The notes under the pieces: model-generated
What the model was told of the DNA's origin: nothing
Databases searched by the model: none
Seen by the model: only the letters and a program-made list of their open reading frames with translations
Source: Novosphingobium taihuense
Lineage (GTDB): Bacteria > Pseudomonadota > Alphaproteobacteria > Sphingomonadales > Sphingomonadaceae
Direction: 5' to 3'
NCBI RefSeq assembly: GCF_007830315.1
Contig: NZ_VLKJ01000004.1
Location: 330,796 to 394,795 of the forward strand
Length of the DNA stretch: 64,000 nucleotides
Made by a program: the position numbers and the translations under genes
Shown here: one piece after another, positions 63,719-64,000 of the stretch
How the letters are laid out: the number at the start of each line of letters is the position of its first letter
Position numbering within the stretch: position 1 is the first letter of the stretch

Positions 63719-64000
63719 AGCCCCGTTTTCGGTTGGTTGATCCTCTGATTTTCTTGGGTTTCAAGACTGGAGCGCCGCTCTGAACCCCGTTTTCGCGTTA
63801 TGCGGGCACACTTCGCCCCTCGAGCCAAGTGAGGCGCTGGAAATTGTAAGCGAGGTTGGCCATGCCGATCTTGATGCGGGCGCGGGCAATGCCGATGGTG
63901 CGCACGATCAGGCCCATGCGATGCTTCTGCCCGGCAAAGACGTGTTCGACTGCCGAGCGGATGGCTGAGCGCTTCGCATTTGCTCTGGCGACGCGCTCGG
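63719..64000 (-). mobile_element. IS5-family insertion sequence, 3' part
   Basis: The window ends inside the element. The transposase 3' end is at 63798. A gagccccgttttcgg at 63718-63732 may be the terminal inverted repeat; its ccccgttttcg recurs at 63785-63795. The left end cannot be confirmed without the other side. Confidence 0.6.
63798..64000 (-). CDS. IS5-family transposase, C-terminal part
   Basis: The 66 visible residues include the C-terminal DDE region SAIRSAVEHVFAGQKHRMGL, with the catalytic Glu of VEHVF, followed by IGIARARIKIGMANLAYNF, typical of IS5/IS1031-type transposases. The 5' part lies beyond the right edge. It reads through a normal stop at 63798-63800, so this part looks intact. 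Confidence 0.88.
   Translation of the reverse strand, partial: ERVARANAKRSAIRSAVEHVFAGQKHRMGLIVRTIGIARARIKIGMANLAYNFQRLTWLEGRSVPA

Overview
The window is high-GC, densely packed chromosomal DNA from an alphaproteobacterium, most likely a sphingomonad of the Novosphingobium type. This rests on gene content and gene style: several large TonB-dependent receptors, a Tol-Pal operon with a proline-rich TolA, an indolepyruvate-oxidoreductase-type enzyme with a ~500-residue beta subunit, and aromatic catabolism genes. I recognised no rRNA, tRNA or CRISPR array.

Layout. (1) 1-5400: the end of hisE, a HIT protein, and a complete ybgC-tolQ-tolR-tolA-tolB-pal operon closed by a strong terminator. (2) 5.4-9.7 kb: a DnaJ-domain protein and a PhyH-type dioxygenase, convergent with a minus-strand run of GNAT, DUF1285, NUDIX and CCA-adding enzyme genes. 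(3) 9.9-15.9 kb: a CioAB-type cytochrome bd oxidase with its small DUF2474 subunit, then a ScfR/RamB-type regulator divergent from isocitrate lyase, with two palindromes between them. (4) 16-28 kb: a GGDEF-EAL protein and the purine genes purQ, purS and purC. Between purS and purC lie a TetR regulator, an MBL-fold hydrolase, a TonB receptor and an M16 peptidase. (5) 28-35 kb: an NTF2-like protein, a GNAT, a carbon-nitrogen hydrolase, a fused alpha-beta 2-oxoacid dehydrogenase E1 coupled to a FabD-like acyltransferase and a low-molecular-weight phosphatase, then a methyltransferase and a HAD hydrolase. (6) 35-42 kb: a histidine kinase, a sugar or lactate operon (FGGY kinase, LldD, RhaT-like transporter, DeoR) and an isolated BciA-like reductase.

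(7) 42.2-63.2 kb is the most interesting part, an aromatic and probably indolic catabolic region. It encodes an isatin-hydrolase-like cyclase-family enzyme, IorA/IorB-like 2-oxoacid oxidoreductase subunits, a two-domain flavin monooxygenase/Old Yellow Enzyme protein of the 2-aminobenzoyl-CoA (or salicylyl-CoA) 5-hydroxylase type, a 4HBT thioesterase, a gentisate-dioxygenase-like bicupin, a fumarylacetoacetate-hydrolase-family protein, a nitrilase, a maleate isomerase, a flavin reductase and two MarR regulators. Downstream come an FMO, an SDR, a phytoene-desaturase-like flavoprotein, a TonB receptor and an AraC regulator. Read together, the genes suggest this inferred route: isatin to isatinate (a 2-oxoacid), to 2-aminobenzoyl-CoA without any CoA ligase, to 5-hydroxyanthranilate, ring cleavage to a maleamyl- or maleylpyruvate, then maleate and fumarate. 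A related AT-rich motif occurs at both principal catabolic promoters.

(8) The right edge carries a small zinc-ribbon protein gene and the 3' end of an IS5-family transposase gene.
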